63,543 bases of DNA, taken from assembly GCA_026710795.1 (NCBI GenBank), contig JAPOQK010000014.1, forward strand, positions 1-63,543, written 5' to 3'. A model generated the notes under the pieces. The model saw only the letters and a program-made list of their open reading frames with translations, was not told the origin of the DNA and ran no database searches. The translations under genes and the position numbers were made by a program. Below are positions 17,671 through 27,400 of this stretch, piece after piece. Numbering within the stretch: the first letter of the stretch is position 1; every line of letters begins with the position of its first letter. Origin of the DNA: Candidatus Poribacteria bacterium. Its GTDB lineage: Bacteria; Poribacteria; WGA-4E; WGA-3G.

Positions 17671-18519
17671 TCATCGCCGCCGTCTTCGTTTTTGTGGAGG
17701 CGGTGTTTCTTTTTTAGGTTCAGATATTGGTGTTTCAACATCTACTGCTACCCTTGGACGTTTGAACATCCACACCATAAAGAAGATGCCAAAACAAATC
17801 AGGAGAATACTGACCAATTGCGGGGATGTCAACCATGATAAGGACGATGTTGGTGGAAACACACGCGGGGTAAGTCTCCAGAATTCGGCTATAAACCTTT
17901 CCACACCGATCAAAACCAGACTCGCACCAAAAAGTAGACCGGGAATTGAAGCAGCTGTTTTACGCTGTGACCACAAAATACCGAAAAATATAACCGACAT
18001 TGAGGTTTCATAGATAGGTGTTGGGTGAACGAGGTCAGTAGTAGGTACGGTTCCGTTTGGAAACGACATTGCCCATGGAACATCAGTGGGTGGACCGTAG
18101 TCCCCATCGCCAGCAAGCAAGCATCCGATTCTACCAATACCGTAACCGAGTAACAGGAGTGGACCAATTACGTCCACCGTGGGTAAGAACGGATTAGGAG
18201 ATCGTTGGATAACCCAAGCAACAGCTGCACTTCCACCAAACAATCCACCATACCAGACTAATCCACTTGGAGAGAAGATTTCAGCGACTTCTATCCTGCC
18301 ATCAAGGAAAACAAAATAGATTTTTGCTCCTAAAATCCCACCAATAGCACCGGCAATAACAATAGTTGTAGCGACATCGCCTTCTAACCCTCTCCTGTTC
18401 AATTCACGCTGTATAAGGACACTACAGGTAATAAAAGCCGTTGCTAACATTACGCCGTAACTGTGAATGCCGATTGGAATAGATAAAATCGGTTCCAGAT
18501 CAATTAGCGTAGGAAACAT
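17671..18519 (-). CDS. lgt: Prolipoprotein diacylglyceryl transferase
   Basis: Lgt transfers diacylglycerol from phosphatidylglycerol to the lipobox cysteine of prelipoproteins in the inner membrane. Seven or so hydrophobic segments are present, with the family blocks GIHSYGVMLA, SGLVWYGGLFGG (the H/WYG region) and GYGIGRIGCLLAGDGDYG, plus the HPTPIYE motif. At 282 residues it is full length, with a basic RRRRR tail after the last helix. Its GGGAG site lies inside the end of the upstream livF gene, so the two are transcribed and probably translated together, though their jobs are unrelated. Confidence 0.92.
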   Translation of the reverse strand: MFPTLIDLEPILSIPIGIHSYGVMLATAFITCSVLIQRELNRRGLEGDVATTIVIAGAIGGILGAKIYFVFLDGRIEVAEIFSPSGLVWYGGLFGGSAAVAWVIQRSPNPFLPTVDVIGPLLLLGYGIGRIGCLLAGDGDYGPPTDVPWAMSFPNGTVPTTDLVHPTPIYETSMSVIFFGILWSQRKTAASIPGLLFGASLVLIGVERFIAEFWRLTPRVFPPTSSLSWLTSPQLVSILLICFGIFFMVWMFKRPRVAVDVETPISEPKKETPPPQKRRRRR

Positions 18520-18525
18520 CTATGG

Positions 18526-19233
18526 TTATTCTCCCAGATAAGCTTGTCGTACGCGCTCATCTGCCAAAAGGTCATCAGATGCACCTTCAATTGTTATTTC
18601 TCCAGTCTCCATCACATAACCTCTATCTGTTAAGTTCAGAGCAAGTTGTGCATTTTGCTCCACTAATAGTATGGTCGTACCCTCTTCATTAATCTGTTGA
18701 AGGATTTCAAAAATCTGTTTTACAATCAGTGGTGCAAGACCGAGAGAAGGTTCATCAAGGAGCAAGAGTCTCGGATTTGACATCAACGATCTGCCGATCG
18801 CTAACATCTGTTGTTCACCACCGCTGAGGCTTCCACCTCGTTGTTTCCGTCGTTCAGCAAGCACTGGAAAATAATCAAATATCTTGTCTAAATCAGATCT
18901 TATTCCGGTAGAATCGTTTCTTATGTATGCACCGAGTTCAAGATTTTCAAGGACAGTCATATCCGAAAAAATCATTCGTCCTTCAGGTACTTGTGAAATA
19001 CCGAGTGACACACGTTGTTCCGCTGAAATTCCAGTAATGTCCTCTTCTTCAAAGATTATAGTACCATCTACAGGTGTGTAAACGCCTGAGATAGTCATGA
19101 GTGTAGTAGATTTGCCGGCACCATTTGCGCCAATCATACACACCTTTTCACCAGCGTTGACCACAATTGAAATACCACGTACCGCACGGATATTTCCATA
19201 ATACGTATGAATGTTCTGGAGTTCAAGCATCAT
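18526..19233 (-). CDS. livF: Branched-chain amino-acid-type ABC transporter ATPase, LivF-like
   Basis: ATP-binding subunit of a high-affinity branched-chain amino acid (or amide/urea-like) importer. Walker A GANGAGKST, signature LSGGEQQ, Walker B LLLLDEPSLGLAP and the H-loop replaced region ILLVEQNAQ, the VEQN form typical of LivF. The true start overlaps the last codons of livG (ATGATGCTTGA), which implies translational coupling; a longer frame opens with TTG inside livG and is less likely. 235 residues, as usual. The permeases (LivH, LivM) and the binding protein are not in this window. Confidence 0.88.
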   Translation of the reverse strand: MMLELQNIHTYYGNIRAVRGISIVVNAGEKVCMIGANGAGKSTTLMTISGVYTPVDGTIIFEEEDITGISAEQRVSLGISQVPEGRMIFSDMTVLENLELGAYIRNDSTGIRSDLDKIFDYFPVLAERRKQRGGSLSGGEQQMLAIGRSLMSNPRLLLLDEPSLGLAPLIVKQIFEILQQINEEGTTILLVEQNAQLALNLTDRGYVMETGEITIEGASDDLLADERVRQAYLGE

Positions 19234-20005
19234 CAGAAGTTCCCAAGTATGCCTCAATCACGCGTTCATCATTTTGTACGTCTGAGGGTAGTCCTTCACT
19301 AATTTTTTCGCCATGGTCAAGCACAGAGACCCAATCGGAAATTTTCATTACTAACTTCATATCGTGTTCAATGAGCAAGACTGATATTTCTTGTTCGCGA
19401 ATTGTATAGATTAGATCAATCAGTTGTTGTGTCTCTTGCGGGTTCATACCAGCAGCAGGTTCGTCAAGGAGAATAAGCATAGGTTCCGTTGCTAATGCTC
19501 TTGCAATTTCAACGCGGCGTTGGTCTCCATAAGAGAGGTTTCCTGCTGTTTGACCACTAACGTCTGCTAACCCGACAAATTTTAGCATCTCCTTAGCGTA
19601 TTCCGTAATTTCATTTTCTTCTATTTGCTGTCTATAAGTGTGAAAAACTGCACCAAGAAATGCACTGGAGGTGCGTGAGTGTCTGCCAATTTTGACGTTA
19701 TCAAGCACAGTTAACTCAGAAAAAAGCCTAATATTTTGAAATGTCCTTGCGATTCCAAGACTTGTGACCTCATCAGGACGTAAACCAGTGATTGGTTTCC
19801 CGAGGAAATTGACCCTTCCAAGTGTAGGTGAATCTAACCCAGTAACACAGTTAAATAGTGTTGTTTTTCCAGCACCGTTGGGACCTATCAAACTTGAAAT
19901 TTGACCCGGGTGAACTTGTATTGTAACCTGAGACAGTGCAATTACCCCACCATAGTGCCGACTCAGTTCTTGTGTTTCAAGGATGTTTATCGGTTTGTCT
20001 GTCAT
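19223..20005 (-). CDS. livG: Branched-chain amino-acid-type ABC transporter ATPase, LivG-like
   Basis: Partner ATPase to the LivF-like protein. Walker A GPNGAGKTT, signature LSYGDQRR, Walker B LILLDEPAAGMNPQE and the VLLIEHDMKLVM switch segment identify LivG. Start ATG chosen because GGAGAAG lies immediately before it; a TTG 12 bases earlier falls on that site. About 260 residues, normal. First gene of the livG-livF-lgt run. The upstream 258 bases are AT-rich and must hold the promoter, but no clear hexamers stood out. Confidence 0.88.
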   Translation of the reverse strand: MTDKPINILETQELSRHYGGVIALSQVTIQVHPGQISSLIGPNGAGKTTLFNCVTGLDSPTLGRVNFLGKPITGLRPDEVTSLGIARTFQNIRLFSELTVLDNVKIGRHSRTSSAFLGAVFHTYRQQIEENEITEYAKEMLKFVGLADVSGQTAGNLSYGDQRRVEIARALATEPMLILLDEPAAGMNPQETQQLIDLIYTIREQEISVLLIEHDMKLVMKISDWVSVLDHGEKISEGLPSDVQNDERVIEAYLGTSDDA

Positions 20006-20263
20006 CTGCTTCTCCAAATCTTATCATCACTTAACTATAGGATACCTTAATCTGTCAATAGTGTCAATTGATTTCTGTGCAGATTTTGCAGGAGTTACCT
20101 TTGGATGTAACTCTACACAATATTAATGTGCATATTACCAATTAAATGCTTTTGGCACACTATCAATATTTATATTGTAAATTAAATCAAAATATGTTAT
20201 ATTTAATATAGCAATTATGATAATAAAAGATTTGGTTTAATCTGCTGGAGTTGTACCGTTTTT

Positions 20264-21235
20264 ATGACACATTCAACCGAAACAGACGAAAAAATACATC
20301 GCGAATATTTGTTTGCCCTTGCATCGGTTGAAGGGATCGGTCCTGTTCGCATCAAACGTTTGTTGACCCGTTTCGGTAACGTTCAACGTGTTTTTGAAGC
20401 AGAACTGGTTGAGATAGCACAGCTGCCACAATTCAATCCGACTTTGGCATTAAGAATACTTACTGTCCGCAAAAGATTAACTGAATTACGTCAGAAATTG
20501 GATGAACTTGCAGCTCAAAACATCACGGTTCTTTTTCCTGAAGACAATGAATATCCGACACGACTAAAATCTATACCAGATGCTCCGACTGTATTGTGCA
20601 GAGTTGGTGAATTATCTGAGGTAAGTGATAAGTGTGTTGCTATTGTGGGAACTAAACGTCCATCAGCTGAAGGTATTAATGTAACTCTTGAACTTTCTAT
20701 ACGGTTAGTTGAAGCGGGTTATACGGTTGTGAGTGGACTTGCCAACGGTATAGATACAACTGCTCATAGTGCTGCGTTAGAGGTAAACGGTATAACTATT
20801 GCTGTTCTTTCAACGGATTTATATTCTGTTTATCCACCTGAAAATACCGAACTCGCTCATAAAATATGTGAAACTGGTTGCCTTTTTTCAGAACACCCAT
20901 TTACAGTTTCACCAACCCCTGCTAATCTTGTGCTTCGTAATAGGATTATCAGTGGACTTTCGATGGCAACTGTGGTTGTTGAAACTTCCAAAGAAGGTGG
21001 TGCAATGCATACTGCCCGATACGCAGAACGCCAAGACCGGCATGTTTTAGTTTGTCAGTGGGATGCCAACAATCAGAAAAGTGATGGAACAAGGCAACTC
21101 ATAAATAAAGGGGCTATATCCTTTTTACCGAAGCAACTTGATACAGTAGTTGATTTGTTATCAGATCCTGAACGACTACAAAACCATGCCGATGGAAATT
21201 CAGCGGAACAGATGACACTTTTTGACAATCAATAA
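20264..21235 (+). CDS. dprA: DNA-processing protein DprA
   Basis: DprA binds incoming single-stranded DNA and loads RecA during natural transformation. An N-terminal helix-hairpin-helix-like stretch (VEGIGPVRIKRLLTRFGNV) is followed by a Rossmann-like DprA domain with VAIVGTKRPSAEG, VSGLANGIDTTAHSAAL, FSEHPF and LVLRNRIISGLS. At 323 residues it lacks the extra C-terminal winged helix seen in some homologues. No neighbouring competence genes, so transformability is only suggested. CTGGAG lies about 13 bases before the ATG. Confidence 0.92.
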   Translation: MTHSTETDEKIHREYLFALASVEGIGPVRIKRLLTRFGNVQRVFEAELVEIAQLPQFNPTLALRILTVRKRLTELRQKLDELAAQNITVLFPEDNEYPTRLKSIPDAPTVLCRVGELSEVSDKCVAIVGTKRPSAEGINVTLELSIRLVEAGYTVVSGLANGIDTTAHSAALEVNGITIAVLSTDLYSVYPPENTELAHKICETGCLFSEHPFTVSPTPANLVLRNRIISGLSMATVVVETSKEGGAMHTARYAERQDRHVLVCQWDANNQKSDGTRQLINKGAISFLPKQLDTVVDLLSDPERLQNHADGNSAEQMTLFDNQ

Positions 21236-21791
21236 ACTGTTATTGCATTTAACATGTAATATTTTATGTTTTATTTTCTGTTGATTAACATTATAATTTA
21301 TGCTATGCTATAGCAAATTTATAATAAACACTTATTTTTACTTTACAAAAATAAGTACATTTTGTATAATATTTATACGAAAATCGATTTTTCATCTTTA
21401 CAGTTTTTGCAAAATTTGTTAAACTTTTTCACCTTTACAGTTTTTGCAAAATTTGCTAAACTAAAAGATATTGAGTTTGGGCGTTGACTTTCGGAACTGA
21501 TTCGCCTATCCAATGGTATTAGTAGGTGATTGTTCCATATAAAGTTTTATTCTCAAAGCATCGTCTATCCTCTAAACATCTCAGAGGAGGACATACGAAA
21601 TAGTCTGAAAATTACTTGACTATACAAAGACCTGATGATAGGTTTCCGCTACATTCGTCGAAATTACCGAATGACAACACGGAAACCTTATATCTATATA
21701 CATATATGTATGAATATATGAAGTTTTTAACCTGTGCCCGTTTACGGGTACCTTACATTCTGATAAACCTTAATTAAGGAGTTACCTACTC
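21236..21791 (+). other. AT-rich intergenic region with direct repeat and structured leader
   Basis: No gene is visible in this 556-bp stretch. It contains two 29-bp direct repeats (21396-21424 and 21433-21461) and, nearer the lipoprotein gene, a compound hairpin: AGGTTTCCG (21640-21648) pairs with CGGAAACCT (21680-21688) and inside it CATTCG pairs with CGAATG. A CCGTttACGG hairpin lies near 21740. This could be a long leader of the lipoprotein mRNA; TTGACT at 21616 is a possible -35. Confidence 0.45.
21396..21461 (+). repeat. Tandem 29-bp direct repeat
   Basis: Both units read 'ctttacagtttttgcaaaat' onward to 'taaac', differing at one base, with an 8-base spacer (37-bp period). They lie in AT-rich DNA, like an iteron or protein-binding pair, but no replication gene is near. 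Confidence 0.6.
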
Positions 21792-22454
21792 ATGAAACTT
21801 TTTTTTAGAACATTGGCAATAGTCATGGCAGCCTTGCTTGCCGTTTCATTGGTTGGATGCGGTGGAGATGATGATGATGATGCTGAAACTCCAGATGCAG
21901 CGTTAGAAAGTGCTTCGCCTGCCAGTGGATCAGAACTTGCAGCAAATGCTAGCATTTCCCTCAAGTTTGACAACAACCCTGGTGAAGTAACAGTTACCGG
22001 TGGCGGTACTGTCTCTACATCTGGCACAACTCGGACAATCACACCGCCCGCAGATGGATACACGACTGGTTCTCTTACTATTACAGTGTCTTGGGAAAAT
22101 GGTGGTGGATCGCAAGATCTTACCTACACTGTCATAGCAGCAGATGATACCAAACCGGAAGTCACATCCAGTGATCCCGAAGATGGAGCTGAAGGGGTCA
22201 ATCCAGATGACGTGTTTGAAGATGGCATTGAAGTTGTCTTCTCCGAACCTGTCACTGGCGACCTTATGCTAATGGATGGCGATGACGATCTCGGTTGGGA
22301 ATCCTCAACTGATGGTGATACGATTACCCTCACGGGTATTGCCGGTGCAGAACTCAGTAACGAAACTGAGTACACAATCGCAGGTACAGTCGAAGACGGT
22401 GCTGGCAACGAAACCGAAGTCGAACTGACATTTGTCACTAAAGCTAAAGAATAA
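21792..22454 (+). CDS. Lipoprotein with Ig-like domains
   Basis: A 220-residue lipoprotein: signal with lipobox SLVGC (Cys22), then GGDDDDD, an acidic linker that would retain or direct it as the family dictates. Two beta-sandwich units follow: one of about 85 residues and a C-terminal one opening PEVTSSDPEDGAEGVNPD and ending TVEDGAGNETEVELTF, which is the SbsA/Big_5 Ig-like pattern. GGAG lies 10 bases before the ATG. Composition is strongly acidic. Probably a surface-exposed structural or binding protein; ligand unknown. It ends at a strong terminator. Confidence 0.8.
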   Translation: MKLFFRTLAIVMAALLAVSLVGCGGDDDDDAETPDAALESASPASGSELAANASISLKFDNNPGEVTVTGGGTVSTSGTTRTITPPADGYTTGSLTITVSWENGGGSQDLTYTVIAADDTKPEVTSSDPEDGAEGVNPDDVFEDGIEVVFSEPVTGDLMLMDGDDDLGWESSTDGDTITLTGIAGAELSNETEYTIAGTVEDGAGNETEVELTFVTKAKE

Positions 22455-22476
22455 ATTTCCGACTATTTCGGTTATG

Positions 22477-22512
22477 AAGGACAGCGTATCTTACGATACG
22501 TTGTCCTTTTTT
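22477..22512 (+). terminator. Terminator after Ig-like lipoprotein
   Basis: AAGGACAGCGTATC and GATACGTTGTCCTT pair around TTAC and are followed by six T residues. Confidence 0.85.
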
Positions 22513-22625
22513 AGTTGTACAGCAATAGAAAGAACACATTTTTTAATTGGATTGAATAACGCATTATTCAATGAAATGGTCTGGAAGTGTGCCGATCAAT
22601 TTTTTCTACACAATATATGAATTTA

Positions 22626-22634
22626 TGCTATAAT
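22626..22634 (+). promoter_or_regulatory. Extended -10 promoter of the sigma factor gene
   Basis: TGCTATAAT is a perfect -10 with an upstream TG. The -35 position has only CTACAC, so recognition would rest on the extended -10. It would give a leader of about 70 bases. Confidence 0.4.
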
Positions 22635-22709
22635 GTCTTTTTAGAATATTTGAACAGTTTTTAAAATGGTGTTGTCTAAATATAGTAGAAACCGAAGGAG
22701 ACTTTTTTC

Positions 22710-23297
22710 GTGGAAAGAACTGAAGCCTTGCTCATTGACCATCTCCGCGAAGGAGATGAAACAGCGTTAGCCCCGTTGGTTGATAAGTATAAGCGGATGG
22801 TGCATCGCCTCGCGTTACAAATTACTAAAAACCACGAAGATGCTAACGATGTAATGCAAGAGACCTTTATTAAGGTATATCAGTCAATTCACACCTTTCG
22901 GCAAGAGGCAGCTTTTGAAACTTGGGTGTATAAGATAGCTGTCAATGAGGCACTGAATTTCGTCAAACGTCGCGAACGCAGACGTGAATCTCCGCTTAGC
23001 AATGCACAAGAAATTGACTTTGATCTAAGTGTAAGACAGCAAGCAGAGATGGTGAATGATCCTCAAATACACGCGGAGAAAGCAGAACTACGTCGTTGGG
23101 TAACAAAAGCGGTCAATAGCCTTTCACTTAAACATAGGATTGTAGTTATCCTCCATGAATTAGAAGGATTAACACATGCGGAAATAGCGTCAATCTTAAA
23201 TTGTTCAGAAGGGACAGTCCGTTCACGTTTACACTATGCACGAAAACAACTCAGAACACTGTTAAAGCCGTATGTTGATGCTAACTCCAATATTTAG
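22710..23297 (+). CDS. ECF-type RNA polymerase sigma factor
   Basis: A 195-residue sigma-70 family protein with region 2 (LVDKYKRMVHRLALQITKNHEDANDVMQETFIKVY) and region 4 (LSLKHRIVVILHELEGLTHAEIASILNCSEGTVRSRLHYARKQLR, read in two parts) and no region 3, as in ECF sigma factors. The start is GTG with AAGGAG 9 bases upstream. The next gene is a zinc-finger membrane protein that should be its anti-sigma factor, so this pair is a typical membrane-signal switch. Target promoters not deducible; the giant TPR protein downstream is a candidate target. Confidence 0.9.
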   Translation: MERTEALLIDHLREGDETALAPLVDKYKRMVHRLALQITKNHEDANDVMQETFIKVYQSIHTFRQEAAFETWVYKIAVNEALNFVKRRERRRESPLSNAQEIDFDLSVRQQAEMVNDPQIHAEKAELRRWVTKAVNSLSLKHRIVVILHELEGLTHAEIASILNCSEGTVRSRLHYARKQLRTLLKPYVDANSNI

Positions 23298-23365
23298 TTA
23301 CCACTATTGTTCAATATAATTGAAAGTGTTTGGATAAGCCTTGTGGGAGCGGTTTCAAATACTAA

Positions 23366-24316
23366 ATGTTAAAGGTTGAAGCCGAAAAAATTATGAAACT
23401 GAAGTGTAACGCCACACAACGTTTTATATCAGATTACATAGATGATACACTCTCAACCAAAGACGCGGAAAAGGTTGAGGAACATCTTAGGTTCTGTAAA
23501 ACATGTCGACATGAAGTTGCTGCGCTTAGAAAAACGCGTGATCTGGTTGTTGGTTACTATGTTGAGCCTAAAGTGCCTGATAATTATTACCATCAATTTG
23601 AGGTAGAATTGCACCGTTGCATTGAAAATAAAGGTCCCACACCACTATATGAACGTCTAAATACCTCAGTAGGACAGTTTACTTGGTCTTTTCTGACGCG
23701 AGTTCGTCAGAGTTTTGGTCGATATAGTTTCATTAGTAGAAATTTGTTACCGTTAGGCACGCTGTTTTTGTTAATTGTAACAGGAATTGTTGGGATGTCC
23801 ATATATAAACAGTACGTTCCACCGCATTCAGATCATTTTTCCACACGAGCCGGTAAGCCGGTCATAGCCCAAGAACTCAACACTGACAACGATAAATCTG
23901 AAGTGTTACAGGGTATTTACAATGATTACATAACAAAGCGGAAGGCACCAGGTGAACTAAGTTCCACAAACCTTGCGACAGATACTGAGAAAGCAGGTTA
24001 TTGGAAGTTGGCGGAACCATTAACGACCGAAACTGAAGGACATATTATTGTTATGCATATTAGTAATGATCGTTCAGTTCCATCAGATGATGCAAATTCC
24101 GAGTTGATCGTTTATGCGCAACCTGATATCTTAAGCAATAAATCACCTTTACAAGATGATGACTATGCAGCGTTTCCGTTGGAACTTCATGTTGCACACT
24201 ACTTAGAACAATATCCGCGAAAGTATCGTAAATCACTACAGGTTGTTGACGAAATGATGAACGTTCCTTCAGAGATACTTACTATCTCAGAATCTTACGA
24301 ATTTAGTAAATTATAA
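23366..24316 (+). CDS. Zinc-finger transmembrane anti-sigma factor
   Basis: A 316-residue protein. The N-terminus carries the anti-sigma zinc finger (zf-HC2 type): Cys14, then EEHLRFCKTC with His40, Cys44 and Cys47. Residues 1-115 would be cytoplasmic and hold the sigma factor. One membrane helix at about 127-147 (LPLGTLFLLIVTGIVGM) leads to a ~165-residue extracytoplasmic part with no recognised sensor fold. An ATG nine codons further in (MKLKCN) is an alternative start; neither has a good ribosome-binding site. Gene order sigma then anti-sigma, 68 bases apart, fits an operon. Confidence 0.82.
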   Translation: MLKVEAEKIMKLKCNATQRFISDYIDDTLSTKDAEKVEEHLRFCKTCRHEVAALRKTRDLVVGYYVEPKVPDNYYHQFEVELHRCIENKGPTPLYERLNTSVGQFTWSFLTRVRQSFGRYSFISRNLLPLGTLFLLIVTGIVGMSIYKQYVPPHSDHFSTRAGKPVIAQELNTDNDKSEVLQGIYNDYITKRKAPGELSSTNLATDTEKAGYWKLAEPLTTETEGHIIVMHISNDRSVPSDDANSELIVYAQPDILSNKSPLQDDDYAAFPLELHVAHYLEQYPRKYRKSLQVVDEMMNVPSEILTISESYEFSKL

Positions 24317-24499
24317 CTACGTTATATATTGACGGGGTATTTGTAATACTTCGTAAAATCACCTTGATGGAATCATCAAGTAGGAATCCTAAGTGTAAAG
24401 GGCGGTTTATATATCCCGCCCATATAATCACACAATTGACGTGACGGAAAGATTTCCGATTTCCACACTGTATTTTAGATATATCTAAAGGAGAATGTA

Positions 24500-27400
24500 A
24501 TGAATCCAAGATTTTTGGGGATTATTGGTGGTCTTGCCTTAATTGTTGCCCTAATCTCACCTTTTATGATGGGCAGCTCCAAAAAGGTTGAGCAACTGTA
24601 CAATTCTGCAGAATCGTTATATGGACAAGCAGATTATGAAGGTGCGATCGCCAAATATAATGAGGCACTTGAAGAATCCAAGAAACGCGGAGTAAAAACA
24701 GAAGTAATAGATAAGGACTTCAAGACCCTCGCGAACTTTAAAATTGCTGTCACCTATTCTCGTCTTGCAGAGCAGAGTGGTGATGTTAATCACTATACTA
24801 CTGCACTTGAGTATATTGAATCAGTTGCACCAAACGCTACTATCCCGAAACACCAAGAGGGTATAACATACCTTTGGGGACATATTCTGTATCGCACTGA
24901 ACAATATGAGATTGCGGAAGCAAAGTTCACGCAACTGATTGAAAACTTTCCAAATAGTCAGCAAATTGAGAATGCATGGTATGCCATCGGACAATTGAAC
25001 TATAAGTTGGGAAACTTTGAACCCTCACGAACAGCCTTCAGTAATATTATTGCCAATTTTCCTAACTCCGATTTTAAGGATGATGCGCAGCTTCTCATTG
25101 CCCAATCGTTCCTTGATGAAAATGAATATGAGCAAGCATATCCTGAATTTGATAAGTTTGCTACTGAAGAATTCAAAAACTTCCCCGAACTGCAAGCCGA
25201 AGCTATGTATAAGGCTGCGTACTGTTTGAACCAACTGGACAGACACGATGAGGCAATAAGTCGATATACGAACTTTATCACTCAGTTCCCGAATCACAAT
25301 CTTGTCACCGCTGCGTACTTTGACCAAGGTGCGATCTACGCTAAACAGAAAGACTATGATAACGCCCGTGTTAACTATGAGCTTGCGATGCAAAATACAG
25401 CAGATCGGGCAGTCCAATCAGATATTCAGTCTGCCATTGGTCAAACATATTTTGATCAAGAAGATTATGAAAACGCTATTGTGGCTTACACGGTGCTGTT
25501 AGAGGAATATCCGGAAAGTACCTTTGTAGGTGATGCAAGAATGGGAATTGCAGATAGTCAGTTTAAACTGGAACGATGGAGTGATGCGGTTGATTCATAT
25601 CAATCAGTAATCGAATATGAAAAAACCTCAATAAGCGGAGAAGGTGCAGAGCTTGACTTTACCCCTTACTGCTCTTTCCAAATTGGTGAAGCATATTATC
25701 AACTTGGTACTAATCAGCGTGAGGCTGGCGATACAGACCAAGGTAATGACACACTCGAACTTGCGTTAGAATGGTACCAGAATACGGTTGACAACTATCC
25801 GGAAAATCCTGTCACACCACATGCGTTGTATGGTGCTATCTGGACATTGAATGACTTAGACCGCAAGGAAGAATTGGAAAAAGTTGCCCGTGATTTTATT
25901 GAGAAGAATAAGAACGATAACGAGTATGATATTCTGGCTGCAGAGGTACAACTCCGATTTGCCGATATGAAACGCACTGAATTTCATCAATACCTTGAAG
26001 CCGCAGAGGAATATGCTAAATTATGGGATTACCGTCCACTACCGAAATTCCATAACGTAAAGTTAATGGGGAAATTCTTTGAAGGTCGTTCCTACTATGA
26101 AGCAGCAAAACCTGAAGGATATCAGGAAGGAGACCCTTCGTCAAATTTCAATACGGAGCATCTCAATAAATCTGTTACAGCATACCAGTTAGCTATCAAT
26201 ACGTTCTCTGATGAAGCATTCCTTCCCGGTATCAGTGAAGGACGTTATCAAGACTTCCCAGACCGTATTTCACAAATAGAAGCGTGCATCATGAACGAGG
26301 CACTTTCTCACGAAATGCTCGGTGCATGGGATGCAGCACGAGAACGTTATGCGATGATAGTCGATACCAGTGAGTACTATCAACGAGCACTTCTACTCAC
26401 AGCAAATAGTTATGTGAAACAAGGTGACAAAGACCAAGCGATTACCTACTACAATTCAATCTTGCCTCAACTGACAGATAAGAACAATCTTTCATTGGCA
26501 GAGATTAAACTTGCGGACTTGCTGCGCGCAGAAAGCCGTTTTGAAGAAGCTGCTGTCCAATATCAAGCTGTCGTTGATGGTGATCCGACGGGTGAATATG
26601 CAGACGATGCACTCTATCTCGTAGGTCTCTGTTACTACCATGCTTCTGAAGAGAAACCTGAATTGGCTGAACAATCCATTGCAGCATTTAATCAAGTTAT
26701 CGCTGAGCATCAAGACAGTCCGAATGCCATTGAGGCTTATTTTGGATTAGTGTTGGTTTATCAGGATGCTGCGCAAAAACGTGGTGACACATCCAAATGG
26801 TCTCTCGTGATTCAGACAGCAGATGCTGCAAATGATTACTTCGCCAATACCAGTGATGCGACGATTCAAAAGACACTTGGACGGATTGACCTTATCAAAG
26901 CAATTGCTCTTGAAAATACAGATGCAGACAATATTGATGTCATCGTCGCAAGTCTCCAACAAATTGTTAACAACCCTGGTGCTTCCGAAGATGCTCGTAT
27001 CCGATCACAACTTAAAATAGGGCATACTTACTACGGCAAAGAACGTTATCAAGAAGCACTTACTGCATATAAGACATTCGTGGAAAGTTTCCCGGACAGT
27101 GATATCGCACCAAGTGCACAATATCAGGCAGCGGTATGCTATTACCAGATAGCATTAAAAGCTGAAGATGCTGATTCCGCGCAACTTGCCTATACGAATG
27201 CTGTTGGTGCAGCAATGCAGGTTCCGGAGATGACAGAAAACGTTGATAACCGTATCAGTGCCGGCTATACACTTGGTTTGGCAAAGTTGGGATTGAAGGA
27301 TACCAAAGGTGCTATTGATGCATTCCAACTGGTAACTGCTCTTGAAGGACAAACCCAAGATCAGGCACGATTGAATCTCATTTCTCAAGCACATTCTCGT

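Noticed and set aside
21396..21461. CRISPR array
   Set aside because: Only two repeats with an 8-base spacer, and no cas genes.
21396..21461. Chromosomal origin or plasmid iterons
   Set aside because: No dnaA boxes or replication gene seen; only two units.
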